From Epiperipatus broadwayi (Eukaryota; Onychophora; Udeonychophora; Euonychophora; Peripatidae): 64,000 nucleotides of DNA. Within the stretch, counting starts at the first letter, position 1. Every line of letters starts with the position of its first letter. The notes beneath the pieces were generated by a model. That model was not told where the DNA came from, did no database searches, and saw only the letters and a program-made list of their open reading frames with translations. Shown here piece by piece: positions 1-11,019 of the stretch. Where the stretch lies: the NCBI GenBank assembly GCA_028023455.1, contig JAQFVV010000013.1, positions 10,138,411 to 10,202,410 of the forward strand, in the 5' to 3' direction. The position numbers and the translations under genes were made by a program.

Positions 1-1660
1 TTTTTTTTAAAAACCAGTTCTTAAAATAAAGTACCTTTAATAAAATGAAAATATTATGTTGGTAGTTGATTTTAATCCAACAGTACTCCTGGAGGACTCA
101 ATTTTATTAAAATAAATAAATTTGAAATAACAATTTTAATTCAATTTAATATAAAGAAAGAATTTTTTTTTAGTGATTTCTGGTGAAAATTAAGCATTGA
201 GCTATTATAGCAAAAATAAAATAATGGGCAGGTCATTGCTATTAGACATTAATTTATAGATATTTACTAAAGCTGCTTTTTTATTTTTAAGTGTGTGTGT
301 GTGTAATTTGTAGATTGTATATAATTAAAACTCTGAAGATGACCTATATATAAAGAGGTCAAACATTTGATATATGATAATTTATAAAAATCAAAAAAAA
401 AAGTCAATGATTTTGATAAAAGCAGAAAAGTATATGTACAAAAATAACACATTACAATTACATATTTTGTGTGTATTAAAAATGCTTATTTTATATTGTT
501 TGCTATTATTGTAAATTTCAGTAATCATAAGTTCCGGAATCAAATGTCAAAGATATAGCAGGCTACAGTACAATTTTAAAGATATTTTCAATACAGTTTT
601 TTTGTTGAAATGCAAAAGGTATGATGTATTCACAAATTTCAAGTATATCAGTATTTGCCTAATAACATACATTTTCTTGTAATGTTAATGTTGCATTATT
701 GCAATGATAGTATTTGCACTGTAAATTAGAAAATTGAACTTGTTTTAAAAAGAATCTCAACAAGTAAAGTTAGTAATGGAAGTTCTTCTACAAAGACTGC
801 TTTGTTAAACTCATACCAATTTTTGAATTTATACAATTATCTTTACTTAAGTAAATGACTTGATATCATATTTTCCAGTAAATCTTTTACTAAAATATTT
901 TTATAGGAAAGCTGTTTGATGTAGTAAATTATAGACTATGGAAATAATTTTTTTTTGTGTATATCCTTCACTCACAAATTATGCTTTTTTAAGTCTTCAT
1001 TAAATACTTATGACATCCTAGGATATAAATCTATCTGTGAAAAAAGAGCGCAAATAATCATAGTACAAATTTCTCCTTTTTTTTTTTTTTTATGAATTGT
1101 CAATTTTTTGTTATTGAATATTTGCCAACTTGATCATATATCTTGTGACTTTGTGCAATCATAGTGACAGAATTCGCATTATGAATTATAAAATTAAACT
1201 TTTTTTTACAAATGACCTCAAACTTGCTAAATCTTAAAAACTTATGAAATTCATCATTTTTAAATTCATACCAATTTCTAAATTCATGCACCTATTTTTT
1301 TTTTTTGCTCTGAATAACTTGATAAATATTTTTTGCATTGATGCATTATATTACTATTTGAAAGACTTCTTTTTGTTCATGTCCTTTACCCACAAATGAA
1401 TACTTTTTCAATCTTTGCCATATAGCTTTAGCTTTTTCAGGAACATAAATAATTCTACCATGAATTTCTTTTTGTATGATTTAATTTTGAATTTCACAAT
1501 AGAGCACTATCGTAAGAGTAAACATTAACACTACTTTTGCAATGTTACTTAGGGTGCAGAAAAGAAAATGGTTGTGTTTATATTATAAAAGTATACATAA
1601 AATTATTTCTTATTTTAAATTTTTATTCAAGCCTGGGTTTAATGAGGCTATAGATATGGC
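1..1660. other. AT-rich DNA, no gene seen
   Basis: I see no coding signal here: open frames are short and made of low-complexity codons on both strands. There are A/T homopolymers and a short GT run near 290-303. I recognise no transposon end, tRNA or splice-bounded exon. Confidence 0.6.
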
Positions 1661-1677
1661 TATTAGGTTATGTGTGA

Positions 1678-1678
<1 letters not shown>

Positions 1679-1766
<88 letters not shown>
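1679..1766. repeat. (TA)n microsatellite, about 88 bp
   Basis: An uninterrupted alternating TA tract, self-complementary on both strands. Open frames through it (repeated Tyr-Ile) are artefacts. It abuts the left arm of a fold-back repeat starting near 1767. Its length is probably polymorphic and hard to assemble exactly. Confidence 0.97.
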
Positions 1767-1767
<1 letters not shown>

Positions 1768-2212
1768 GATTTGAACACAGACTTTCAAGCTTCCTTCAGA
1801 TATCCACTCTATCTCAAATAACTGATATACATAACCACACACATGTGAAAAAGATAAATAATCTCCAATATACATATTTTATGCTAAACCAGCACTCATC
1901 AATTGGTCTATATCATCATTTCCCACACATATGTATAATCAATGCTCAGTTTATGTTAAGATAATAACTTTAATGGAAAGGCTTCAATCTACTCCACCTT
2001 ATAACTCTTCCTAAACTGAGCACTGATTATATATATGTGTAGGAAATAATGATCTGGACTAATTGATGAATTCTGGTTCAGCATGAAATACATATATTGG
2101 AGATCATTTATTTTTTTCACATGTGTGTGTTCATGTGTATCAGTTATATAAATAGAGTGAATAGCTGAAAGGAGCTTCAAAGTCTGTGTTTAAATCCTCT
2201 TTATTACATTCA
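1767..2212. mobile_element. fold-back (palindromic) dispersed repeat, copy 1
   Basis: Two arms of one repeat in inverted orientation: 1767-1955 (minus sense) and about 2000-2212 (plus sense), around a loop of some 45 bp. Arm signatures include GATCTGGACTAATTGATGA, GGAGATCATTTAT and CACATGTGTGTG in the plus-sense arm, with reverse complements in the other. The outer ends carry GTTCAAATC/GTTTAAATCC, close to a pol III B box. The loop (aaaggcttcaatctactcc) matches the longer unit at 34.3 kb and 43.9 kb, so the loop is part of the parent repeat. Related copies are at 31.66, 34.08, 43.75 and 45.03 kb. No protein is encoded. It could be a fold-back DNA element or a SINE inserted as an inverted dimer. 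Confidence 0.8.
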
Positions 2213-2257
2213 AACTCCAAGTATATGAATTATGCTTGTATTTCAAAAATATTATAT

Positions 2258-2396
2258 ATATTTGAACTTAGGATTTTTAGTCTATATCATCCTCCACTCC
2301 ATCACAAACAACTGATACACATGACCACATACATGAGAAAAAGATGGAATGGAGGGTGAATATAGACTGAAAATCCTAAGTTCAAATCCCTCTATT
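2258..2396. repeat. short palindromic repeat related to the fold-back family
   Basis: Left arm (tttgaacttaggattttta, then gtctatat and the catcctccactccatc segment) is mirrored by gatggaatggagg, atatagactgaaaatcct and aagttcaaa on the right. The centre (actgatacacatgacc) is shared with the larger fold-back repeats. It looks like an internally deleted fold-back copy. The outer ends again carry the TTCAAATCC motif. Confidence 0.75.
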
Positions 2397-2662
2397 TACA
2401 ATAGTAAACATTCAGTATAAAAATGAATAAATTAATTATATTAATTATATATATATGTAGCTAAGAGGGATCAATGTTTATAGGTATTATGGAACAGTTC
2501 TAAAAAAAATTATTTTTGTGAATATAGACTGAAAATCCTAACTTCAAATTCTTCTATTTACTATAGTAAACATTTAGTATAAAGAATGAATAGATTATAT
2601 ATATATATATGTGTGTATGTGTGTGTTTATAAATATTATCGAACAGTTCTAAAAAAATTTTT
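2356..2662. repeat. tandem duplication, two units of about 150-160 bp
   Basis: Both units begin gtgaatatagactgaaaatc and continue through ctatttac, atagtaaacatt, agtataaa, a TA run, and end at gaacagttctaaaaaaa. Unit 1 is about 2356-2512, unit 2 about 2518-2662. The duplication includes the right arm of the small palindrome at 2258-2396, so it happened after that insertion. Confidence 0.8.
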
Positions 2663-2669
2663 AGAAAGA

Positions 2670-3520
2670 GGTAAAAACACTCCTTACAAAGAATTTCAGC
2701 CCAAGTATTGAAATTCTCAAATTAGACATTTGATAGATGGAAATGAGATTTTGTTAATAAATCGTAAAAATAAGAACAGGTTTTCCTGACCAATGTTCTG
2801 GAGACTGAAATATAAAAGCAAACACTTTTTAATAATAATAAGCAATGATTGAGAAGGGCTGTAAGATATATCTAGAAGGATTTTAATTTTGGCCAGCATT
2901 TCTAGGGACTTAGCAAAATTTAACATTTACTTTGTAATAAGATTTGCTTATTAATAGAAAATCTAAGAAATTTATTGAATTACATGCACATATCATTAAG
3001 TTTTTTATATTTTTTTTATTGAAGAGCACGTTTATTAATTGCAATGAGCATTTTGATAAAGAACTAGATAATCAGTTGATAATGAATCAATAAACATTGT
3101 TAATAACAGTTTCTTTTACTATATTAGCTTGAATTATTAGAATAGAATTTATTGCTTAAAATTCTTTTCATAAACATAGTTGTATTTATGTTGATTGTAA
3201 AAATTCTAGAACATTATAGAACTTGCCTTAAGAAATTAAGCAATCAAGAATGCCCAGAATGCCAAATCTTTTTAGAAAGTAAGTGATACTTTAAAATAAA
3301 CGATTAGATTATTGTGAATTATTGAGTAGACTGCATTTAACATTGAGTTATATCAAGAATTAGTAGAATATCCTACTCTTGAAATCTAATACGAGAAAAA
3401 CTTAAAAAAATTGTGAAAGAGTTTAAACAGCTAGCTTTGATAATAAAAAAATGAAGAGATTTCCAAGCCTAGATTTATTGGCACTCTAAAAAATTGTTTT
3501 TAGATATTTATATATATATG
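2670..3520. other. AT-rich DNA, no gene seen
   Basis: No convincing coding exon, RNA gene or repeat end recognised. Open frames here are short and lack domain signatures. Confidence 0.6.
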
Positions 3521-3638
3521 TCATAGCATCGGCCGGGAGGCGAAACCCGCAACAACTGTCTGCAACCAACTGCTTGCTCTTCAACCAACTGCTTGCTTGC
3601 AAGGCGGCTGCGTTGACCTCTCGGCTAACAACGCTTCA
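3521..3638 (-). mobile_element. tRNA-derived SINE, family S, copy 1
   Basis: Read on the minus strand, this GC-rich island has a tRNA-like head with an A box in TTAGCCGAGAGGTC (plus 3615-3628) and a B box in GCGGGTTTCGCCTCCC (plus 3535-3550), ending GGCCGATGCTATGACA. The same tail ends the plus-strand copy at 13164-13269. Between the boxes a short segment (caaccaactgcttgc) is duplicated, so the A-to-B spacing is longer than in a tRNA. The head resembles the D arm of Ser/Leu tRNAs. It is not a functional tRNA: no clean anticodon stem or acceptor stem is seen. Confidence 0.75.
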
Positions 3639-3639
3639 C

Positions 3640-6600
3640 TTTTACTATATTTACAAATATTTTACAGTAGAAAAATATTAAATTGTAATAAAATCGTCAC
3701 AACTGTAAATATTAATGAAATTTTGACATCATATAGGATTTTTTTTCTCCCAATTTATTTTATTCAAGTTTCATTTGCATTCGGAAAGTCCCTTAACACT
3801 TAGTATTGAATAGGTTGTAGACAATTATTTTTTTTGAAAATCATATGCTTACATGCATATATTCTTACACGCTGTGTTATGTAATGTGTAATGATGTTTT
3901 TGATAAATGAGGCACATGAATGAGTCTTCAAAAAAAGAATTTTTTTAAAATTTATTTTTCCTATTCATTTTATTTTTTTCATTATTCATATTACTTTTTT
4001 AAAAATAAAATGTTTTATTCTGAAAAATGTATAATAAATTTAAACATGGATTTTGGACTAATTTTCTTCTTTAAAAGGAAAATTTTCCATTCAAAAAAAC
4101 AAAAAAATCTTTATTGAAAGAAAAGGAAAAAATCAATGAAACGAAAGAAAAATGGAAAAGGGAGGAAAAAACTGTTTACAAATTACAAATAATTATATCA
4201 AATCCTTAATATGAAGGTGTTTGTATGAATGACTGACTAACCAATCTTAGTAAAGAAATAAAAAAGAACTCTTCTCTTGCAAACAAACCTAACTTCAAAC
4301 ATTTATTGTAGTTTTAATGCTTATTTGTATATGAAGTAATTGTCAGCTGCTACATGGATTAAATTTATCACGATCATCTCCTGTTGCTATGGTGACTGCA
4401 AAGAATAAGATGAGAACTCTATTGCCACTATACTGAAGATGAAATATTCTGAATATTATATATACAGAGATAAGTGACCTATTTTTATTGTGCTATGTAC
4501 ATGCTATTATCTTGTATTTGAATCCAGAATGAAGCAAAAAGCAAGCTTACTTTTTTACATATGTAACCAGCCCACAGACAATCTAGCTAACAATTCAGTT
4601 ATTGTTCAATATTTGAATATTTAACTTTTTAGCTAGATAATGAAACAAGATAGGAAAACTTACATCTTCACTATATAGCAATTAGATACTCTACTGAATA
4701 TTACTTTTTATTTTAATGGGGGAGGTGAAAACTATGGGAGAGATTTTAATTCCACAATGAGCTATTTGAAGGCTGTTTATCTTAAATAATATAATGAGAA
4801 CTTTTGACATATAATATTAAAATATTATAATGGTAACTTTGGTCAATATAAGCAGAAGCAGCAAAGTATACAAGTAAAATAATATGAGGCTAGAAGTTAA
4901 TTAATTAAAGCTCATTCTTCATACAAATATTCATTTGCTTTAGCTACCATACCCTCAAAACATTGTACATTGGACAGCATGATCTCAGATTTATAAAGGA
5001 ATTTTATTTTATGAGTAGTGTGTGTGGAATGTGTGGAATTAATTGTGTATATTTTACTAGAAAGTGTTATATATAAGATAAAAGTATTATAATGGTATGC
5101 TAACTCAGTATGATTAAGGTATTTTATGAAATAGCAAAGTATTTCATACTATATTTGCTTTAGTAAGTGCATGAAATAACAATTGATAAATTTGTAAATA
5201 AGGAAAAAATTTATTAATGACAAAATAAAATAATAAATCAATAAAAAAATAATGAAGTAAGTCAGTAGAATCTTCTTTAGAGATCTTCTGTCTTGACTAG
5301 TTTACAAGTCAGATATTATAATAAAAGTTCAACTTTGTGTGATAACTTCTCACATAAAAATAAATAATTATTATCATTTATTTCTAGCTAACTTTTTTTG
5401 AAATAGTTCCATTTACTTTATTATTAGGAATTATGATAGAGGGTTTGCTATAAATAATTCAAATTAAAATATTATATTCTTATAGTTCCTTCATGAATAA
5501 AAAAATAATGATGAGAAGATGCAAAATAGTTTTCATGCTTTAGTTTGTTTAAAGTTTAATATTCTTCTTATTTATTTGCCATGAATATTCACACACACAA
5601 AAAAAAACAATATTCAAGCATTAAAGGTTCTGGCTTTAAAATATCTTACTGCCATCTTGAAAATCTTTCATTTCTTCCTTTAACTACTTCAGCTTCAAGC
5701 CGCCATATTGAATTTTTTAAAATACTGGCCTGAGACACAATTTTCACAATAACTTCAGTTTTAATTATGTTAGAGCAAAAACAATTACATTGCTAGAAAC
5801 TAGAAAAATTAAAGAAAACAATAAGCATAAAATAAATAGTGATAACTATATAAAAATAAGGAAAAAAGAAATTTTCACGTCCAAAATAATTATTTTATTG
5901 TTTGTTCATAATTTGGAAATTAACATTAACTAAAATTCAAAATACATCTTCAGTGATAATTTCTTTATATTCCTCACAAAATTATCTTTCTAAACATGTA
6001 TAACATGTCTTACCTCAGATAATCCACAGCTTTACAATCTCCAAAACAAGTCAGATATGACTTCTTCATTTTTATCTTGTACCCCAAATGTTCTAAACGT
6101 CAAAGGCATCTATAAAGAAAAAGATTCATCCTAATAAAATATACAAAAGAAATCATCATAGCAACTGGCTTCTTGTCTATCTAAAACTAGAAATTGTAGG
6201 CTAGTGTCTATATCACTGATAAAATGAGTTTCATCTCTTTATTTTATATTTTCTTGTGTACATCAGTGAAGTTTATATTCTTTATGGACACCAGTGATGT
6301 TTATATTCTTTATGCACAGAAATGATGCTATCTTGTTATATTTATTGTACCACATAGATATAATTTATTTGCATACAGTTCATTTGTTAGCTATAGACTT
6401 GAAAATAATGTTATGAAGCATATAGCAAAACCATAACATGAACAAGAATAAACAAAAACATAAAAAAAAATCAGAATTTGATTATATGTTTGTGTATGCA
6501 ATGTTTGTATACATTTGATTATTAGTTTTATAACTCAGTACTTGTAAACCATATATAAACATAATTAATGATTTTCAAAAAATGTAGGTAGAACGTTAAA
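3640..6600. other. AT-rich DNA, no gene seen
   Basis: About 3 kb of low-complexity AT-rich sequence. A short tandem array of a unit containing gtttatattctttatg lies nearby at about 6245-6320. No transposase, reverse transcriptase or splice-bounded exon was recognised on either strand. Confidence 0.55.
6245..6320. repeat. short tandem repeat, about 32 bp unit
   Basis: Two to three imperfect copies of a unit of the form catcagtgaagtttatattc / caccagtgatgtttatattc followed by tttatgga or tttatgca. Confidence 0.6.
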
Positions 6601-6607
6601 AAATTAT

Positions 6608-6735
6608 GATAGATATGAATTCTATATGAGCATAAATAAATAAATATATAACTAGAAACACAGACTAAGTTTTCGATAAATATGAATTCTATATGAGCAT
6701 ATATAACTACAAATTAACACACACTAATTTCAAAC
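6608..6735. repeat. tandem duplication, about 65-70 bp unit
   Basis: The segment gatatgaattctatatgagc followed by ata and an ataactaga/ataactaca stretch occurs twice in direct orientation, starting near 6612 and 6678. The second unit is shorter because an AAATAAATAAAT run is missing. Confidence 0.65.
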
Positions 6736-6782
6736 TAAAATTATTAAAAAAAAAATTTAAAAATTTTACTTACGAGAAAATT

Positions 6783-6856
6783 ACATTGAATTTCTATTGT
6801 AGGCCTTGTAAGGCAGCTGTGCTAACCACTCAGCCACCAATGCTTGACTAATGCAC
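6783..6856 (-). mobile_element. tRNA-derived SINE head, family S, truncated copy
   Basis: Minus-strand sequence GTCAAGCATTGGTGGCTGAG, then TGGTTAGCACAGCTGCCTTA and CAAGG, matches the heads of the SINEs at 3.5 and 13.2 kb. TGGCTGAGTGG is a near-consensus A box. The copy stops before a B box, so it is a 5' fragment. It could also be read as the 5' half of a tRNA pseudogene. Confidence 0.6.
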
Positions 6857-6857
6857 A

Positions 6858-7078
6858 TTAGTTATATCTGCCATTTTCAGGATAAGGATCACTTGCTATG
6901 TGTAATGTTTCTCTGATCTTGTGTTTAGCATTGTGTCTTTCTGAGCAAATGCTGTTAGAAGACATGGGTTCAAATATATGCCCTGTTATTTTTTCATGCT
7001 CAACAAAGATAGAATTGCCTTCCTGTTTGGTTTTAGTTTTACAGTAAAGGTATTTATGCTGAGACACTCTGTTGGTAA
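6858..7078 (-). pseudogene. GIY-YIG endonuclease C-terminal remnant, probably of a Penelope-like element
   Basis: The minus-strand frame reads about 73 codons without a stop after an upstream TGA. The stretch IFVEHEKITGHIF, then SERHNAKHKIRETLHIAS and PENGRYN has the layout of the second half of retroelement GIY-YIG nucleases: a histidine-containing segment before 'GH', then a conserved Glu (here in RETLHI) in the helix that normally carries the metal-binding Glu, and an Asn-Arg end. The GIY and YIG strands and the catalytic Arg helix are not recoverable upstream. It is unlike the Penelope copies at 48-53 kb, so it is a different and older family. The family call is inference; a search of this 70-residue fragment would settle it. 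Confidence 0.45.
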
Positions 7079-7404
7079 TATTGGTCCATTTTCAATACTA
7101 AACAGCATCCTTTTTGGACTGACTACTTGAGAGTCAGACTTTTAGATGTGTATTCACAGAGGGCATAGCTGAAATTGCTTAACATTTGGAGAGTGATTTG
7201 ATATTTAATTTCAGCTAGCATTATGCACTGCAATTATATTTTTAAAGGCATTTATTGTTCTATAAGAATCAATTACAATAGGTTTAAAAAAAACACCAGT
7301 TCTAATCATGAAGAAGAGTCTAAGACAGATTACAGATTTAAAAAATATGGTTTTACATTATTGATTTATACAACATTCTTTACATAAAAAAATGGTTTTA
7401 AAGT

Positions 7405-7827
7405 TTGTTAAGAAGGGGTGAAAACAGCCAAATCTTGAGGTTTTATCATTGTTGCATTCATTTTCAGAGGATGGTTTATCTTATTATGGTTTCAGATGTT
7501 GTTGCATTAGAAACCAAGTATCTTCAAACATTGTGTGGGATAATAGTTTATTATCTCTCTTTCTTTAAAAGTATGCAGTTATTCCCAAAGGTGTATGGGG
7601 GTCTTCTGGGATTGCAATCATACATGAGCTTGCATCTGGTACACCAGATAGCATATAACATGAATGTGTTAGCACAAATATTTACAAAAATTTCTTGTTT
7701 GAATGTCTGGAATAGGGTATTGATATTATATTTGGGGTTGTTTCATATAAATATATACATATCAAGTAACAATGTGATTACTTGGGAGATCATGCAATAT
7801 TCAAGCATTCAATGGAATTCCATTTAA
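7405..7827 (+). other. uncharacterised 140-codon open frame
   Basis: The longest open frame in the left part of the window apart from the microsatellite. It opens at a TTG-type start; the first ATG is about 21 codons in. The product is rich in Leu, Ile, Tyr and Ser with hydrophobic stretches but has no recognisable domain. No donor or acceptor pair clearly brackets it. It may be an AT-rich chance frame or a fragment of a decayed element. The opposite strand also reads partly open, in frames broken by stops. Confidence 0.2.
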
Positions 7828-7829
7828 TT

Positions 7830-8763
7830 AATTCCAATTGAATTTTTTTAATTATACTAGTTAGATGAGAATCAATTCTCAAAACTTCAGCTCTGAATCC
7901 AGTATTTGATCATTATACTCAACAACACATATAAACTCATTTAACTTCTTTAAACAATAATATGTTTTTTGAGTGTGTGTTAAATGTTAACTAGCATTAT
8001 GTAATCAGAAGTATTTTAATAAGTTTTATATCTAACTATACACTGAAAGTTATATAATATCTAGAAGATTAAATTCTTAATTAGATTATTTGAACATAAA
8101 ATTAATAGTTCACTTAAAAATTTAACAGTATGCATAAACACCATTAAGTGTAATTAGTTTGTCATATTTTTGTGAAAGATTATATATAACTGGTTGTGAG
8201 TAAAAGATCGCCACTGAATGAATGCAATGCAAGTCTAGGGTATCTTATATGAAAAAGGCTAATTAGCTAAAAAAAAAAAAGGTATAAGATATTTTCGCTG
8301 ACACCAAATGTTCATTAGGTTTTTTTTATTGCTTACATTGCTTCTGAAATTAAAAATAAATGTCATTACTGTATAATAGAAGCATTTCATTTTTTAAAGT
8401 ACAAAGAAAAATTGTAAATGAAAATCCAGGCTGATATTTTTTTCCATTTTTTAAACCAATTAATAACATTTCTTGCTCATAGATATCTGTTTCAGGGTTA
8501 AATTAGAAACGTTATACAGAAGTTAAGCACTTATTACACAATAGTTTAATTATTTCTTAATACCATTTGTTTTTTCCAATATTTTAGATTTTTCCCTGCA
8601 TACTATATATAAACCTATAAAATGTCTTGTATTACACATTTAAACATTTGAAATTGTCTCGGTTTTTATAATAGAAATGATGATAAACATATAATCTATT
8701 TCAAATGAGAAGTTTTATTTCATAGTCATAAATAATTATTCTTATTGAGCATGTATCATAATA
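7830..8763. other. AT-rich DNA, possible degenerate tRNA-like fragment
   Basis: Nothing coding is seen. Around 7862-7935, minus strand, a weak tRNA-like pattern (gagtataatgatcaaatac, then agctgaagttttgag and attgattc) recalls the degenerate tRNA-like repeats at 25.1 and 33.6 kb, but the boxes are too decayed for a separate call. Confidence 0.4.
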
Positions 8764-8765
8764 TA

Positions 8766-9823
8766 CACCTGGGTCTCATTTTAGGTAGTAGATAGGTTCC
8801 ACAGAAAACCCATATTAAAAAAAATTGCACAAAAATAGACTTAACTTACTTTGAAAATTGGGGGATAGGGGTTGTAATTTTCAGAATTCGCATAGAAGCA
8901 AAGCAACAAAGAAAAATTACTTTAAAATTCGCATTAAAAAAATAAGCAAATAAAGTATGACTAATAAAAAATTTCAAATATTTGAAAAAAATTAATACAA
9001 GCCAACCTTTTTTTACTTTTTTTTATATTAACTACAGTATTTAATTTGACATTTTTTCAGACGTATTTTAATCATTATCGCTATTTTCGAATGTGCGGTT
9101 AGTTTGTAAACTAGTAAGAAATCAAATTCGTCGATGTGATGTGATGTAGCTTCTTCTTGAACGAAGTCAAGAATCTCTCAGCAATTATGCCCAGAAAAAC
9201 TTGTTAGCCACTTTATTTTCCATTCCCCACTCTAATTTTTATCATATTCTGCCCCATCTCATTTACACAACTAGTGCCAATTTCAGTCTTGTGCTGTGTT
9301 AAGGGTTTTCTGTTGACAACTGATTTTTACTACAGAAATAAATTTTAAATGTTCACATTTTGTTTCTATATTTAAAAATGAGGATCGCAATCAAAACAAA
9401 AAGATTATCATTAAAAATATTATTTTCAGTTTATAAAATCAATAAAATCTTCGTTATTTATTTTAAAAATCTACATTATTTATTTCTGTTATACCTAACA
9501 AAATACATTTTAAAAGTTTAAAATTTTTGAATATTTATTGCGATATTTTTATATGTAAGTATAAATCTATTATTATTATTTACTCATTAGTATAAGTAGG
9601 TTATTTATTCTAAATATAGCTTTAGGCCATATTCATGTTAGCTGCTAATATAACATTATATTTTTGAGAAAAACAAATATTTCAAGTCAAAATAAGTTAT
9701 TAATAATTTAAATTTCTTGATATTTAATAAATATAGTGAAATATGAAAAATATTAAGAAGAAACATGAATCGCGTAACTTCAAAATCACATTAAAATAAT
9801 CCGCATAAAACGAGGCCCAGGTG
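8766..9823. mobile_element. DNA transposon copy with pogo/Tigger-like terminal repeats
   Basis: The left end starts CACCTGGGTCTCATTTTA and the right end finishes TAAAACGAGGCCCAGGTG, so the termini are imperfect inverted repeats. Both are directly flanked by TA (8764-8765 and 9824-9825), the target duplication of the Tc1/mariner/pogo superfamily. The subterminal wording (ccacagaaaaccc on the left, aataatccgcataaaacgag on the right) resembles Tigger/pogo ends. The 1058 bp between hold no intact transposase; a minus-strand stretch near 9060-9180 may be a decayed C-terminal acidic region. It is probably an internally deleted, non-autonomous copy. Confidence 0.7.
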
Positions 9824-9825
9824 TA

Positions 9826-10960
9826 TATATAACATTAACATAAATTACTTCAAATGTAAAATAAATGAAAATTCTCAGAAAACTATGTATAGAAGCAATT
9901 TTTTTTTTTTTGCAACAAATATCTTCCATATATTCTGAAAAGATTTGTATCAATTTCCAAACATGTAAAATTAAGTTTGTTAAAAAAAAATCGTGTGATA
10001 TCGATTATAAGAAAAAAATGAATTTGAAAAATAATAAGAAAAAAAATCTATTGGTTATGAATTAAAAATAAAAATATTTAAATCATTAAAAAACCTAAAG
10101 GCTTTTTTTAAGAAGCTTATTATATAACTCTTGCAAAAAAAAGCCACCCAACTAATTAGTGTGTAGAATTCATTCATTCATTATGTTTACATATATACAG
10201 GAGCCTCATGATGTAAATGCGGTATATCCACTTGTCATGTTTATGACATGAATTTGATTTCGGATTAAATAAAACTTAATTTTTTTTTTTTTCAGATTTC
10301 AATCAGCTTTAGGATTTTTTTTTACTAGTTGACCTATAGCCAAAATCATATCATTCCATGATCGTCAAATATGGAGAATAATGTCTTTTTCACTGTTATC
10401 TGTAGTCTCTTTGAGAAACCTTTATTTTGGAATGGGATATCATTTTTACTTTTTTATATTTATACAGATACAGTGGTCCAATTACCATAAACTAAGAGGA
10501 ACAATTGGCTTTGGGTCTAATAGTAAAAAACTCCATTGTAGATCAATTTAAGTTCAGTTGAAATTTTGCGCTTTATATTTGAATTTATTAATGTGCATAA
10601 TGTGATACTTTCTATTGTAATGTAAAAACACTTTTAAATGATTAAGTTTCAGTTTCTCCATACAGGAAAACAAAGTCTCCACTCTCTCCCCAAAATTCAT
10701 TTTCGAATGAACTAGCACTTTTTAATTGGTCCAGATCATAGGTGGTCTCTCACACATGCTTACATAATCTTTGTTTAATATTTATTTACTGTCAAATTAC
10801 TACAGTTTAATCTACACATGCCAAATTTCTTGCATTTACACAGTTTACAAAATTCACTTGAGATAAATACAATGTTTATTATTAATTGTTTACTAGGCTA
10901 GAGATTGACATACCATTTTTACCTAGATACAAACTTTAAACTTAATGTTTTATATACAAG
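9826..10960. other. AT-rich DNA, no gene seen
   Basis: Short lysine/asparagine-rich open frames only, with no recognisable domain, RNA gene or transposon end. Confidence 0.55.
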
Positions 10961-11019
10961 GGGGTATTTCAAAACTAACCAGCATTTTTGTAATAAAAAT
11001 TGTGTATTAATTTTTAAGT

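Noticed and set aside
1542-1964. 140-codon plus-strand frame with a long Tyr-Ile repeat, and its minus-strand mirror
   Set aside because: It is produced by the (TA)n microsatellite, which is open in several frames on both strands, plus fold-back repeat sequence.
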